Below are positions 8,863 through 18,304 of a stretch of DNA of 64,000 nucleotides, in pieces. How positions within the stretch are numbered: the first letter of the stretch is position 1; the number at the start of each line of letters is the position of its first letter. The notes beneath the pieces were generated by a model. The model saw only the letters and a list, made by a program, of their open reading frames with translations, was not told the origin of the DNA and searched no databases. The translations under genes were made by a program, and so were the position numbers. Origin of the DNA: Xanthomonas theicola (GTDB lineage: Bacteria; Pseudomonadota; Gammaproteobacteria; Xanthomonadales; Xanthomonadaceae); the NCBI RefSeq assembly GCF_014236795.1, contig NZ_CP049017.1, positions 2,210,001 through 2,274,000 on the forward strand, in the 5' to 3' direction.

Positions 8863-10227
8863 TCACCCCACATACACCGACTTGATGTTCATGAACTCAT
8901 GAATCCCATGCTCGGCCAGTTCGCGGCCGAAGCCTGAGCGCTTGATGCCGCCGAACGGCAGGCGCACGTCGCTCTTGACGATGGCGTTGACGAAGGCCGC
9001 GCCGCACTGCAGCTGGCGGGCGACGCGCTCGCCGCGGGCGCGGTCGGCGCTCCACACGCTGCCGCCCAGGCCGAAGCTGGTGTCGTTGGCCACGCGGACC
9101 GCCTCCGCCTCGTCGGCCACGCGCAGGATCGCGGCGACCGGGCCGAACAGTTCCTCGTCGTAGGCCGGCATGCCCGGCACCACCTTGTCCAGGATCGAGG
9201 CCGGATAGCCGGCATGGGTCTCGGTGTCGGGTGCGCCGCCGAGCAAGGCCACCGCGCCCTTGGCGAGGCTGGCCTGCACCTGCTTGTGCAGTTCGTCGCG
9301 CAGGTCCTGCCGCGCCAGCGGCGCCAGCGTGGTCGCTTCGTCCTGCGGATCGCCGAGCCGGCGCTCGGCCGCGGCGGCGACGAATCGGCGCACGAAGTCG
9401 TCGGCGATCGCCTCCACCACCACGAAGCGCTTGGCCGCGATGCAGGTCTGCCCGGCGTTGTCGAAGCGCGACTTCACCGCCGCGGCCACGGTCAGCTCCA
9501 GGTCGGCGTCGTCCAGCACCACGAAGGCGTCGCTGCCGCCCAGCTCCATCACGCACTTCTTCAGCTGACCGCCGGCGTTGGCGGCGATCGAGCGGCCGGC
9601 GCGCTCGCTGCCGGTCAGGGTCACCGCGGCGATACGCGCATCGCGCAGCACCTCGGCGGCCTGGTCGTTGTCGATGTGCAGCACGTCGAACACGCCGGTA
9701 GGTACGCCGGCGGCGGCGAGCGCGGCGTGGATCGCGTCGGCGCAGCGCGGCACGTTGCTGGCGTGCTTGAGCAGGGTCACGTTGCCGGCCATCAGCGCCG
9801 GCGCCAGGAACCGGAACACCTGCCAGATCGGGAAGTTCCACGGCATCACCGCCAGCACGCAGCCCAGCGGCTCGTAGCGCACGTAGCTGCGCTGCGCGTC
9901 GGTGGCGATCGGCAGTTCGCGCAGGTAGTCGGCGGCGTGTTCGGCGTAGTAGTCGCAGGCATCGGCGCACTTGTCGATCTCGGCCAGCGCCTCCTTGCGC
10001 AGCTTGCCCATCTCCGCGGTCATCACCCGCTGGATGTCCCCGCGGCGCGCGCGCAACTGCGCGCCGACCTGGCGCAGCAACGCGCCGCGCTGCTCCAGCG
10101 GCGTCGCCGCCCAGGCGGGAAACGCCTGCGCGGACGCGGCCAGGCGCTGCTCGACGACGGCGGCATCCATCAGTGCGAGACGGTATTCGACCTGGCCGGT
10201 GGCGGGATTGACGGTGTCGTAAGGCAT
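8863..10227 (-). CDS. NAD(P)-dependent succinate-semialdehyde dehydrogenase
   Basis: This is a 454-residue aldehyde dehydrogenase. The catalytic cysteine is in NAGQTCIAAKRF (Cys262) and the general-base glutamate in VMELGGSDAF (Glu228). The early MPWNFPIWQVFR block is typical of the succinate-semialdehyde dehydrogenase branch (Sad/GabD-like). The enzyme oxidises succinate semialdehyde to succinate. With the polyamine transporter and the SpuC-like aminotransferase in the same region, a role as the last step of putrescine or GABA breakdown is the natural inference. It starts at ATG 10227 with about 155 bases to the potI stop, so it could be the last gene of the polyamine operon. Exact substrate and NAD versus NADP preference cannot be read. 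Confidence 0.88.
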   Translation of the reverse strand: MPYDTVNPATGQVEYRLALMDAAVVEQRLAASAQAFPAWAATPLEQRGALLRQVGAQLRARRGDIQRVMTAEMGKLRKEALAEIDKCADACDYYAEHAADYLRELPIATDAQRSYVRYEPLGCVLAVMPWNFPIWQVFRFLAPALMAGNVTLLKHASNVPRCADAIHAALAAAGVPTGVFDVLHIDNDQAAEVLRDARIAAVTLTGSERAGRSIAANAGGQLKKCVMELGGSDAFVVLDDADLELTVAAAVKSRFDNAGQTCIAAKRFVVVEAIADDFVRRFVAAAAERRLGDPQDEATTLAPLARQDLRDELHKQVQASLAKGAVALLGGAPDTETHAGYPASILDKVVPGMPAYDEELFGPVAAILRVADEAEAVRVANDTSFGLGGSVWSADRARGERVARQLQCGAAFVNAIVKSDVRLPFGGIKRSGFGRELAEHGIHEFMNIKSVYVG

Positions 10228-10383
10228 CGCGGCGGATTCCTGGAAAAAGTCCGCTCAGCCTAGCGCCGCGAAGGTTGCGGCGGCGTCGGGACGCGGCGGT
10301 CGCGATGGACCGCAGCATTCTGCGGAGCGACTTGTTGTGGCAGCGACTCCGGGTGGCCTCAAAATACCTGAGGCGAAGAGCCG

Positions 10384-11238
10384 TCAGCCACCCTGCTGCA
10401 GCGCCAACTGGATATCGCGCTGGCGCCGCTTCTCGCTGCGCGCCATCAGCCACCAGCCGACGAAGGCGGCGATCGACACCGCCAGCACCATCAGCGTGGC
10501 CAGCGCGTTGATCTTCGGCTTCAAGCCCATCCGCACCGAGGAGAACACGGTCATCGGCAGCGTGGTCGAATCGGGCCCGGCCACGAAGTTGGCGATCACC
10601 ACGTCGTCCAGCGACAGGGTGAAGGCCAGCAGCCAGCCGGACACCAGCGCCGGGACGATGATCGGCAAGGTGATCAGGAAGAACACCTTGAGCCGGTTCG
10701 CGCCCAGGTCCATCGCCGCCTCCTCCAGCGAGCGGTCCAGCTCCTGCAGGCGCGAGGACACCACCACGGTGACGAAGGACAGGGTGAAGGTGACGTGCGC
10801 GGCCCAGATCGCGGCGACGCCCTTGGGCGGGATGCCGATCAGCCCGCCCATCGACACCAGCATCATCATGATCGACAGGCCGATGATCACCTCCGGCATC
10901 ACCAGCGGCGCGGTCACCAGCGCGCCGAACAGGTTCTTGCTGGGGAAGCGGCGCAAGCGGGTCATCACCAGCGCGGCCAGCGTGCCGATCACCATCGACG
11001 CGGTGGCGGTCCAGAACGCCACCTTCAGGCTGATCCAGGCCGCCTGCAGGATCTGCCGGTCGCGCAGCAGTTCGCCGTACCACTTGGTCGAGAACCCGGC
11101 CCACACCGTGGCCAGCTTCGACGCATTGAACGAATACACCATCAGCAGCAGGATCGGCAGGTACAGGAAGGCGAAGCCGCCGCCCAGCACCGTCCAGCGC
11201 AGCACCCGCCCGCCGCGCAGCGCGCCCGCGCCGCTCAC
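10384..11238 (-). CDS. potI: Polyamine ABC transporter permease PotI
   Basis: The product is a 284-residue inner-membrane permease with six predicted helices. The EAA loop that contacts the ATPase is visible as EEAAMDLGANRLKVFFLITLP (about 165-185). Together with PotF, PotG and PotH it imports putrescine or related polyamines. The GTG at 11238 is chosen because it overlaps the potH stop (GTGA), is followed by VSGAGALRGG and gives the usual family length. Confidence 0.92.
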   Translation of the reverse strand: MSGAGALRGGRVLRWTVLGGGFAFLYLPILLLMVYSFNASKLATVWAGFSTKWYGELLRDRQILQAAWISLKVAFWTATASMVIGTLAALVMTRLRRFPSKNLFGALVTAPLVMPEVIIGLSIMMMLVSMGGLIGIPPKGVAAIWAAHVTFTLSFVTVVVSSRLQELDRSLEEAAMDLGANRLKVFFLITLPIIVPALVSGWLLAFTLSLDDVVIANFVAGPDSTTLPMTVFSSVRMGLKPKINALATLMVLAVSIAAFVGWWLMARSEKRRQRDIQLALQQGG

Positions 11239-12197
11239 GCCCGGCCGCCTTCCAGCTGGCGCTGTTGGTAGCGGTTGAAGAACAGGATCGGCAGCATCAG
11301 CAGCGCCAGCATCGCGATCGCCACCGCCGAGGCCGCCGGCCAGTCGCGGTTGTTGAAGAACTCGCCCCACAGCACCCGGCCGATCATCAGCGTGTCCGGC
11401 CCGCCGAGCATTTCCGGGATCACGAACTCGCCCACCGCCGGGATCATCACCAGCATGCAGCCGGCGACGATGCCCGGGCGCGACATCGGCAAGGTGATGG
11501 TCGCGAACGCCTTCCACGGCCGCGCGCCGAGGTCGTAGGCGGCCTCGAGCAGGCGGTGGTCCTTGACCAGGGTCGCGTACAGCGGCAGCACCATGAACGG
11601 CAGGTAGCAGTAGACGATGCCGATGTAGGCGGCGATGGGCGTGTACAGGATGCGCAGCGGCTGCTCGATCAGGCCCAGCGCCAGCAGCGCGCGGTTGAGC
11701 ACGCCGTTGCTGTCGAGGATGCCGATCCAGGCGTAGACGCGGATCAGGAACGAGGTCCACGACGGCAGCACCACCAGCATCATCGCGATGTTGCGCGCCG
11801 ACGGCGACAGCCGCGCGATCACGTAGGCCATCGGATAGCCGATCAGCAGGGTCAGCAGGGTGGAGATCCCGGCGATCTTGATCGAACCCCAGTAGGCCTC
11901 GATGTACTGGTTGTCGCGCACCAGCGCCAGGTAGTTCTGCAGGGTGAACGTCAGCGTCAGCACGCCGTCCCGGTAGTTCACCAGCGCGCTGTACGGCGGG
12001 CTGCTGATCGCCTGCTCGGCGAAGGAGATGCGCAGCACGATCAGGAACGGGATCGCGAAGAACAGCAGCAGCCACAGGTACGGCGCGGCGATCACCGCCC
12101 AGCGCGCGCCGGGCAGGCGCCGCAGGCGCTGCAGCAGCGTGCGCCGCGGCGGCAGCGCCTGCGCGGCGGGCACGCTGGCAGCGTTGGGCGCGCTCAT
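11235..12197 (-). CDS. potH: Polyamine ABC transporter permease PotH
   Basis: A 320-residue inner-membrane permease with a long cytoplasmic N-terminus rich in Arg and Pro, then six hydrophobic segments. The EAA-type loop reads LLEAAYDLGARPWKAFATIT (about 200-220). It is the partner of PotI. The ATG at 12197 overlaps the potG stop (ATGA), which settles the start against a longer open frame. Confidence 0.92.
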   Translation of the reverse strand: MSAPNAASVPAAQALPPRRTLLQRLRRLPGARWAVIAAPYLWLLLFFAIPFLIVLRISFAEQAISSPPYSALVNYRDGVLTLTFTLQNYLALVRDNQYIEAYWGSIKIAGISTLLTLLIGYPMAYVIARLSPSARNIAMMLVVLPSWTSFLIRVYAWIGILDSNGVLNRALLALGLIEQPLRILYTPIAAYIGIVYCYLPFMVLPLYATLVKDHRLLEAAYDLGARPWKAFATITLPMSRPGIVAGCMLVMIPAVGEFVIPEMLGGPDTLMIGRVLWGEFFNNRDWPAASAVAIAMLALLMLPILFFNRYQQRQLEGGRA

Positions 12198-13354
12198 GCG
12201 GTCAGCACCACGCCGTCGTTCTCGCCCCACCACACCCACACCGCGTCGCCCCAGGTCAGGTTGTCGCTGGCCCAGCGCTGCTGGTTGGCGAAGTTGGCCA
12301 TCAGCTTGAAGCCGCTGGGCAGGCGCACGTGGTAGACCGAATGGCTGCCGAAGTAGGCGATGTCCTCGATCGTGCCCTGCGCCTTGTTGTGCGCCTGCGC
12401 CGGCGCGTCCTTGCCGATGCCGAGCTTCTCCGGGCGCAACGCGAACGACACCGGCTGCCCGGTGATGCCGGTGATGCCGTGGCCGACGTAGATGCTGTCG
12501 GCGAAGGCGCCGGCGCGCAGGGTCACGTAGTCCGGCAGATCCTCGTCGATGACCGCATCGATCAGGTTGACCGAGCCGATGAACTCGGCGGCGAAACGGT
12601 TGGCCGGCTGCTCGTAGATCTCGTCCGGGGTGCCGACCTGCTGGATCCGGCCGCCATCCATCAGCGCGATGCGGGTGGCCATGGTCATCGCCTCCTCCTG
12701 GTCGTGGGTGACCATCACGCAGGTCACCCCCGAGGTCTCGATGATGTTGACCAGCTCCAGCTGCATCTGCGAACGCAGCTTCTTGTCCAGCGCGCCCATC
12801 GGCTCGTCCAGCAACAACAGCTTCGGCCCCTTGGCCAGCGAACGCGCCAGCGCCACGCGCTGCTGCTGGCCGCCGGAGAGCTGGTGCGGCTTGCGCTTGC
12901 CGAGCCTGCCCAGTTGCACCAGCGCCAGCATCTCGCCCACGCGCGTGGCGATGGCCGCGCGCGACAGGCCGTCCTGCTTCAGCCCGAAGGCGATGTTCTG
13001 CTCCACCGACATGTGCGGGAACAGCGCGTAGGACTGGAACATCATGTTGAGCGGGCGCTCGTACGGCGGCAGGCCGTCCAGCGGCTGGCCGTCGAGCACG
13101 ATGCGGCCGCGGCTGGATTGCTCGAACCCGCCCAGGCAGCGCAGCAGCGTGGACTTGCCGCTGCCCGAGCCGCCGAGCAGCGCGAAGATCTCGCCCTTGC
13201 GGATGTCCAGGTCGACGTCGTCGAGTGCGACGAAACCGTCGAACTCCTTGCGCAGGCCGGCGATGGACAAGTAGCCGCTGCCCTTGGCCGGCGCCGCGGC
13301 CGCGGCCGCGATCGCCATCGGCGGAAGATCGGGTCTGGCTTCGCTCAACGCCAT
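12194..13354 (-). CDS. potG: Polyamine ABC transporter ATP-binding protein PotG
   Basis: A 386-residue ABC ATPase: Walker A GGSGSGKST (about residue 60), signature LSGGQQQRVALARSL, Walker B LLLLDEPMGALD, H-loop VTHDQEEAMTMA, and a C-terminal TOBE domain (NKAQGTIEDIAYFGSHSVYH). It energises uptake through PotH and PotI. The ATG at 13354 has a GGGGAG ribosome-binding site about 7 bases upstream; a second ATG 12 codons in is possible. The three genes potG-potH-potI overlap by 4 bases each. The binding-protein gene potF is not adjacent: a three-gene efflux operon lies between. Confidence 0.94.
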   Translation of the reverse strand: MALSEARPDLPPMAIAAAAAAPAKGSGYLSIAGLRKEFDGFVALDDVDLDIRKGEIFALLGGSGSGKSTLLRCLGGFEQSSRGRIVLDGQPLDGLPPYERPLNMMFQSYALFPHMSVEQNIAFGLKQDGLSRAAIATRVGEMLALVQLGRLGKRKPHQLSGGQQQRVALARSLAKGPKLLLLDEPMGALDKKLRSQMQLELVNIIETSGVTCVMVTHDQEEAMTMATRIALMDGGRIQQVGTPDEIYEQPANRFAAEFIGSVNLIDAVIDEDLPDYVTLRAGAFADSIYVGHGITGITGQPVSFALRPEKLGIGKDAPAQAHNKAQGTIEDIAYFGSHSVYHVRLPSGFKLMANFANQQRWASDNLTWGDAVWVWWGENDGVVLTA

Positions 13355-13469
13355 CTGGTGCTCCCCGTGGAAGACGCCGTCGCGCAGGTTCGCCGATGCT
13401 GACGGGACGTGCGCGGCCGACCCCAGTGTAGCCGCGGCCGCCGGATCGGCGATACCGCGGCGCGGGCGT

Positions 13470-14954
13470 TCATCGCGGCGGCGTTTGCGGCGGCGCCCAG
13501 CCCAGGCCCAGGCTCTTCTGCAGCGCCACGTAACGCAGCAGCACCTGGGTCCGCGCCTGCACCGCGCTGTCCTGCGCCGAGGCCTGCTGGCGCTGCACGT
13601 CCAGCGCATCGATCAGCGACGCCGCGCCGGCCGCGTAGCGCTGCTGCAGCAACGCCACGGACCGGTCCGCCGAGGTTTCGGCCTTGGCCGCGGCCAGCGC
13701 CTGCTGGCGGGCCGCGCCGAACCGCGCCAGCGCGTTGTTGGCGTCCTGCAGCGCCGCCAGCACGGTGCCTTCGTAGGCGGCCAGGCGCGTCTGGTTGCCG
13801 GCGCGGGCCTGCGCGACCTTGGCCCGGGTCGCGCCGAAATCGAAGATCGACCAGCGCAGGAACGGCGCCACCACGCTGTTGATCGCATCGCGGCCGAGGG
13901 CGCCCGGCGAGGTCGCGGCCATGCCGATGTTGCCGAGCAAGGCGACCTGCGGGAAATACGCGCTCAGCGCCTGCCCGATCTGCGCCGACGAGGACGCCAG
14001 CTGGCGCTCGGCGCGGCGCACGTCGGGGCGGCGGCGGATCAGCGCCCCCGCATCGTCCACCGGCACCACCGCCGGCAGCGTCGGCAGCGGCCGGTCCGCG
14101 GCCAGCGCGGCGTCGAGCGCGCCCGGCTCGCGGCCGATCATCAGCGCCAGCTGGTCCAGCGCCTCCTTCGCCTGCGCCTGCAGGTCCGGCAACACCGCCT
14201 CCTGCTGCTGCAGCTGCGCCTGGGCGCGCTCCACCTGCAGGTCGGCATCGGCGCCGCGCTCGCGGCGCTGCCGGGTCAATTGCAGGGTCTGCCGCGCCGC
14301 CTCCAGGTTGCGCTGGGCGATGACGATGCGCGCGCGGGTAGCGCGATAGCCCAGGTAGGCCTGACCCACTTCGGCGGCGAGCTGGACCTGAGTATCGGCC
14401 AGTTCAGCCTCGTCGGCCTGCGCATCGGCCAGCGCGCCTTCGCTGGCGCGGCGGCGGCGGCCGAAGAAATCCAGCTCCCAGCTGGCATCGAAGCCGACGC
14501 TGTACAGCTGCGCATGCGGGTCGATGGACAACGGCTGGCCGCTGCCGGCGGCGACGCTGCCCAGGCCGTCGACCAGCGCATCCGGCGCCCTGGCGTTGAG
14601 ATAGGCGGCATTGGCGCCGACGCTGGGCAGCTGCTCGGCATGGCGCTGCTGCACCAGCGCGCGCGAGGCGCGCAGCCTGGCCTGTGCCGCGCGCAGGTTC
14701 GGGCTGTTCTGCAGCGCCTGTTCGACCAACGTGTTCAACTGCGGGTCCTGCAACGCCTCCCACCAGCGCTGCGGCGGCGCGGCCGGCACCACCCCGGCCG
14801 CCGCGGCGACCGCGTCGGCGCGATGCAGCTGCGGCTGCGCCTGCGCCGCCTCGGCCACCGGCGGCGGCTTCACGTAGTTCGGGCCGAGCACGCAGGCCGA
14901 CAGCAGCAGCGGCAGCGCGACGGGGACGAGCACACGGGAAAAGCGCTGGGCCAT
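13470..14954 (-). CDS. NodT-family efflux outer-membrane lipoprotein
   Basis: A 494-residue TolC/OprM-like outer membrane factor. The N-terminus is a lipoprotein signal (LPLLLSACVLGPNYVKP) with the lipid-attachment Cys at about residue 21. Two repeats of the outer-membrane efflux domain follow, with long alanine- and glutamine-rich helices that build the periplasmic tunnel. The gene sits at the end of an operon emrA-emrB-outer membrane factor, so it most likely completes a three-part MFS drug exporter. The start is 8 bases from the emrB stop. Confidence 0.92.
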   Translation of the reverse strand: MAQRFSRVLVPVALPLLLSACVLGPNYVKPPPVAEAAQAQPQLHRADAVAAAAGVVPAAPPQRWWEALQDPQLNTLVEQALQNSPNLRAAQARLRASRALVQQRHAEQLPSVGANAAYLNARAPDALVDGLGSVAAGSGQPLSIDPHAQLYSVGFDASWELDFFGRRRRASEGALADAQADEAELADTQVQLAAEVGQAYLGYRATRARIVIAQRNLEAARQTLQLTRQRRERGADADLQVERAQAQLQQQEAVLPDLQAQAKEALDQLALMIGREPGALDAALAADRPLPTLPAVVPVDDAGALIRRRPDVRRAERQLASSSAQIGQALSAYFPQVALLGNIGMAATSPGALGRDAINSVVAPFLRWSIFDFGATRAKVAQARAGNQTRLAAYEGTVLAALQDANNALARFGAARQQALAAAKAETSADRSVALLQQRYAAGAASLIDALDVQRQQASAQDSAVQARTQVLLRYVALQKSLGLGWAPPQTPPR

Positions 14955-14961
14955 GGAATCC

Positions 14962-16545
14962 TCAATGCATCGCGAGCGGAGCGCCGCCCTTGGGCAGCGG
15001 TTTGAGCAGGAACGCCAACGGGATCGTGCACACCACGATCATCCCGAAGACCCAGAACAAGTCGTTGTAGGTCATCACCAGCGCCTGCTGCTGCACCATC
15101 CGCGCCAGCTGCGCCACCGACTGCAGCGCCGCGCCGGCGCCGGTCGCCGACTGCAGTTGCGCGGCCAGGCCGTGCAGGTAGTCTTGCGCCAGCGCCGAAT
15201 TGGCGCTGGTGCCGCTGCCGATCATCTGCGTGTGGAACACCATGCGCCGCTCCTGGAAGGTGGAGATCAGCGCCAGCCCGATCGAGCCGCCCATGTTGCG
15301 CGCGGCGTTGAACAGCCCGGACGCGTCGCCGGCCAGATCCGGCGGCACCGAGGAGATCGCCGCCTGGTTCAGCGACATCATCGCCAGCGCCAGGCCACAG
15401 CCCTGCAGCAACTGGCCGATGACGAAATGCATGCCGACCGAATCGGCGCTGAGGTCCATGTTGACGAAGCAGGCGACGGCGAAACAGCTGAGCCCGACGA
15501 TCACCAGGATGCGCACGTCCACGCTCGCCAGCAGCTTCGGCATCAGCGGCATCAGCAGCACCGTCGGCACGCCGGCCAGCAGCACCACGTAGCCGGACTG
15601 CTCGGTGTTGTAGCCGGCGATGGTGGCCAGGAACTGCGGGATCATGTACATGACCCCGAACAGGATCATGCCCACCGCCATCACCATCACGAACACCGCG
15701 CCGAAACTGCGCCGCAGCAGGATCGACAGGCGGATCACCGGTTGCCGGCTGACGAACTGCGAGGCGACCAGGGCGACGAAGCCCAGCGCCGAGAGCAGGC
15801 TCAGCAGCACGATCTCCGAGGACTCGAACCAGCGCTCGCGCTGTCCTTCCTCCAGCACCACGGTCAGCGCGCCGAGCCCGGCGGCCAGGCCGAAGATGCC
15901 GAGCCAGTCGGCGTCGAGCAGCCCGCGCAGGTTCATCCGCTCGTGCGGCAGGCCGAGCAGCAGCAGCGCCACCAGCCCGGCGCAGATCGGCACGTTGATG
16001 AAGAACGCGTAGTGCCAGCTGACGTTCTCGGTGAGCCAGCCGCCGAGCAGCGGCCCGATCACCGGCCCCAGGATCACGGTCATGCCGAACAGCGCGGTGC
16101 CCATGGTCTGCTGCGCCGGCGGCAGCCGCGTGGCGACGATGGTCAGCGCGGTGGGAATCAGCGCGCCGCCGGCGAAACCCTGGCCGACGCGGCCGAGGAT
16201 CATCATGGGCAGGCTGTTGGACAGCCCGCACACCACCGAAAAGAAGGTGAACAGCAGCGCGCAGATCAGCAGGAAATTGCGCAGCCCCAGGGTGCGCACG
16301 AACCAACCGGTCAGCGGGATCATCACGATCTCGGCCACCAGGTAGGCGGTGGATATCCAGGTGCCCTCGGTGCCGCTGGCGCCGACCTCGCCCTGGATCG
16401 TCGGCAAGGCCGCGTTGACGATGGAGATGTCCAGCGTCGCCATGAACGAGCCGATGGTGCCGGCGGCGACCGCCAGCCACGCGCCGGCGTCGGCCTTGCG
16501 CTGTGCGCCGGCGCCCGCCGCCGGGGCAGCGGCGGCCTCGCTCAC
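14962..16545 (-). CDS. emrB: EmrB/QacA family drug:H+ antiporter (DHA2 MFS)
   Basis: A 527-residue major facilitator of the 14-helix DHA2 family. The first helix carries the family motif FMATLDISIVNAALPTI. Motif A follows (GWFVRTLGLRNF), and motif C is in GMTVILGPVIGPLLGGWLTE. It exports hydrophobic compounds by proton antiport together with the membrane-fusion protein encoded just upstream. The GTG at 16545 overlaps the emrA stop (GTGA) and matches the family length. Substrates cannot be inferred. Confidence 0.92.
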   Translation of the reverse strand: MSEAAAAPAAGAGAQRKADAGAWLAVAAGTIGSFMATLDISIVNAALPTIQGEVGASGTEGTWISTAYLVAEIVMIPLTGWFVRTLGLRNFLLICALLFTFFSVVCGLSNSLPMMILGRVGQGFAGGALIPTALTIVATRLPPAQQTMGTALFGMTVILGPVIGPLLGGWLTENVSWHYAFFINVPICAGLVALLLLGLPHERMNLRGLLDADWLGIFGLAAGLGALTVVLEEGQRERWFESSEIVLLSLLSALGFVALVASQFVSRQPVIRLSILLRRSFGAVFVMVMAVGMILFGVMYMIPQFLATIAGYNTEQSGYVVLLAGVPTVLLMPLMPKLLASVDVRILVIVGLSCFAVACFVNMDLSADSVGMHFVIGQLLQGCGLALAMMSLNQAAISSVPPDLAGDASGLFNAARNMGGSIGLALISTFQERRMVFHTQMIGSGTSANSALAQDYLHGLAAQLQSATGAGAALQSVAQLARMVQQQALVMTYNDLFWVFGMIVVCTIPLAFLLKPLPKGGAPLAMH

Positions 16546-17774
16546 GGCCGGCCCTCGCCCTGCTTGCTTTCCTGCTGCACGCGGTCCTTGAGGTCCTTGG
16601 CCGCGCGCGTGTCCACCGTGACCGTCACCGACATGCCCGGCACCAGCACCTTGCGCGCCTCCGCGCCGGCCTGCAGGCGGATCCGCACCGGCACCCGCTG
16701 CACCACCTTGGTGAAGTTGCCGGTGGCGTTCTCCGGCGGCAGCAGCGCGAACTGCGAGCCGGTGCCCGGCGCGATGCTCTCGACCACGCCGTCCAGCTCG
16801 ACACCCGACAGCGCATCGACCTCGATCCGCGCCGGCTGCCCGGGCCGCATCAGCCCGACCTGGGTTTCCTTGAAGTTGGCGCTCAGGTACAGCGCATCCA
16901 CCGGCACCACGCTCATCAGCCGCGTGCCGGCGGCGACGAACTGGCCGACCTGCACGGTCTTGTCGCCGATGCGGCCGCCGATGCGCGCGGTCAGCCGCGT
17001 GTCCTCCATCGCCACCGCGGCCTGGTCGGCGTCGGCCTGCGCCTGCTGCAGCCCGGCAAGGGCCTGGTCCAGCTGCGCGCTGGCGCCCTGCACCTGGCTT
17101 TCGGCGGCCACGACCTGGGCCTTGGCCGCGTCGGACTGGGCCTGCGCGCGGTCGCGGTCGTGGACGATGCTCTCGTAGTGCTCGTGGGTGTCGGCGCCGG
17201 ACGCGGCCAGCGGCGCGAAGCGCTTGGCCTCGCCCTGGGCGAAGCGCAGGCTGGCCGCGGCCGCGGTGACCTGGGTGCGCGCCTGCAGCAGCGTGGCGCG
17301 CTGCGCCTGCAGCCCGGCCTCGGCGGCGGCGATGTCGGCCTGGCGCACGGCGACCACCGCCTGCGCCTGCTGCTGGGTGGCGCGGTAGGTGCGCTCGTCG
17401 ATCTGCAGCAGCGGCTGCCCGGCCTTGACCGTCTGGTTGTCGCCGACGTACACCGCGGTCACGTAGCCGTTGACCCGCGGCGCCACCGCCACCGAATCGG
17501 CCTGCAGATAGGCGTTGTTGGTTTCCTGCAGGTAGCGGCCGGTGGTCAGGTAATGGATCAGCCACGCCGCCAGGGCGATCAGCACGACCAGGCCGATCAG
17601 CAGCAACGTCCATTTCACCTTGGGATTCTTCAGCGGCGACGGCTTGTCGGCTTGCTTGCCGTCGTCCTGGGCCGGCGCGGCCCGCGCATCGTCCGAAGTC
17701 GCCTGCCGTTGCGTCTGCGCGGGATCTGGGTCGTGGATGCTCAAGTCGCAGGTTCCTGGGGGGTGGAGGACCAT
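16542..17774 (-). CDS. emrA: EmrA-type membrane fusion protein
   Basis: A 410-residue HlyD/EmrA family adaptor. A short polar cytoplasmic part is followed by one membrane anchor (KWTLLLIGLVVLIALAAWLI, about residues 58-77), a biotinyl-lipoyl-like domain beginning TNNAYLQADSVAVAPRVNGYV, a long Ala/Gln-rich coiled-coil hairpin (about 130-260) and a C-terminal beta-barrel part. It links EmrB to the outer-membrane factor. The ATG at 17774 is one candidate start; a TTG at 17744 with an AGGAA about 8 bases upstream is an equally plausible one. Confidence 0.9.
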   Translation of the reverse strand: MVLHPPGTCDLSIHDPDPAQTQRQATSDDARAAPAQDDGKQADKPSPLKNPKVKWTLLLIGLVVLIALAAWLIHYLTTGRYLQETNNAYLQADSVAVAPRVNGYVTAVYVGDNQTVKAGQPLLQIDERTYRATQQQAQAVVAVRQADIAAAEAGLQAQRATLLQARTQVTAAAASLRFAQGEAKRFAPLAASGADTHEHYESIVHDRDRAQAQSDAAKAQVVAAESQVQGASAQLDQALAGLQQAQADADQAAVAMEDTRLTARIGGRIGDKTVQVGQFVAAGTRLMSVVPVDALYLSANFKETQVGLMRPGQPARIEVDALSGVELDGVVESIAPGTGSQFALLPPENATGNFTKVVQRVPVRIRLQAGAEARKVLVPGMSVTVTVDTRAAKDLKDRVQQESKQGEGRP

Positions 17775-18304
17775 CGTCGCCTGTGCGCCTGACGGTGCAG
17801 GGACAGGAACGCGCTGCCTGGCGCGCATTCACCAGACGGAAGCGTACGGCGACTCTATAAGTATTTGTACTGGCGGGTCCAGATTATGCGAGCGCGGCGT
17901 GCCGGAACGTTCAGGCGCCTGCGCGGCGGCGCGTCGCAGGCGGCGCCCCTCTCTTCCGCCTTCACGGCGGCCGCCGACGGCGTGCGCCACGGCGCATCAG
18001 GCGCCGCGTGCGGTCCAAGCCTCCCGCGCCGCCGTATCCTTCCCCCCTCTCTCCGCGGGCAGAGGAAATCAGCTGCTGCACGCCGCTCAGCGCCCGCTCT
18101 TCAGTACGGCCCACAACCGCGTGTACTGGCGGTCCACCTGCGGCGGCATCACCGCCAGCGCGCACAACCTGACTTGCACCTGCCGACGCCGGGCCAGGCG
18201 CGCGCGCCGGTGGTCCTCCCCCTTGGCGACCGCGCGCGGCGCGGTCGTACTGCGTGCAGGCGCCGCGCCGCCGCGCCGCACAATGGACCACGGACGCGAC
18301 CGGC
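17775..18304. other. Gene-free region between emrA and potF, with a potF tail fragment
   Basis: About 530 bases lie between the two divergently evolved blocks. It should contain the emrA promoter in its first 100 bases: a local AT-rich patch near 17855-17870 (CTATAAGTATTTG on the plus strand) is the only such stretch. A degenerate potF C-terminus lies at 18087-18155. Nothing else coding is supported. The base run near 18035-18065 is pyrimidine-rich on the plus strand. Confidence 0.5.
18087..18155 (-). pseudogene. C-terminal remnant of a second polyamine-binding protein gene (potF paralogue)
   Basis: The minus strand reads VMPPQVDRQYTRLWAVLKSGR followed by a stop at 18087. The intact potF next door ends INPPEVDKLYTRLWTEIKTGR and stops. 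14 of 21 positions agree, so this is the tail of a paralogue and not chance. Upstream of the remnant the frame shows no further similarity to the binding protein. The tail is 150 bases past the end of the intact potF. It points to a former tandem pair of binding-protein genes, one of which has been almost fully deleted next to the emr operon. Confidence 0.75.
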
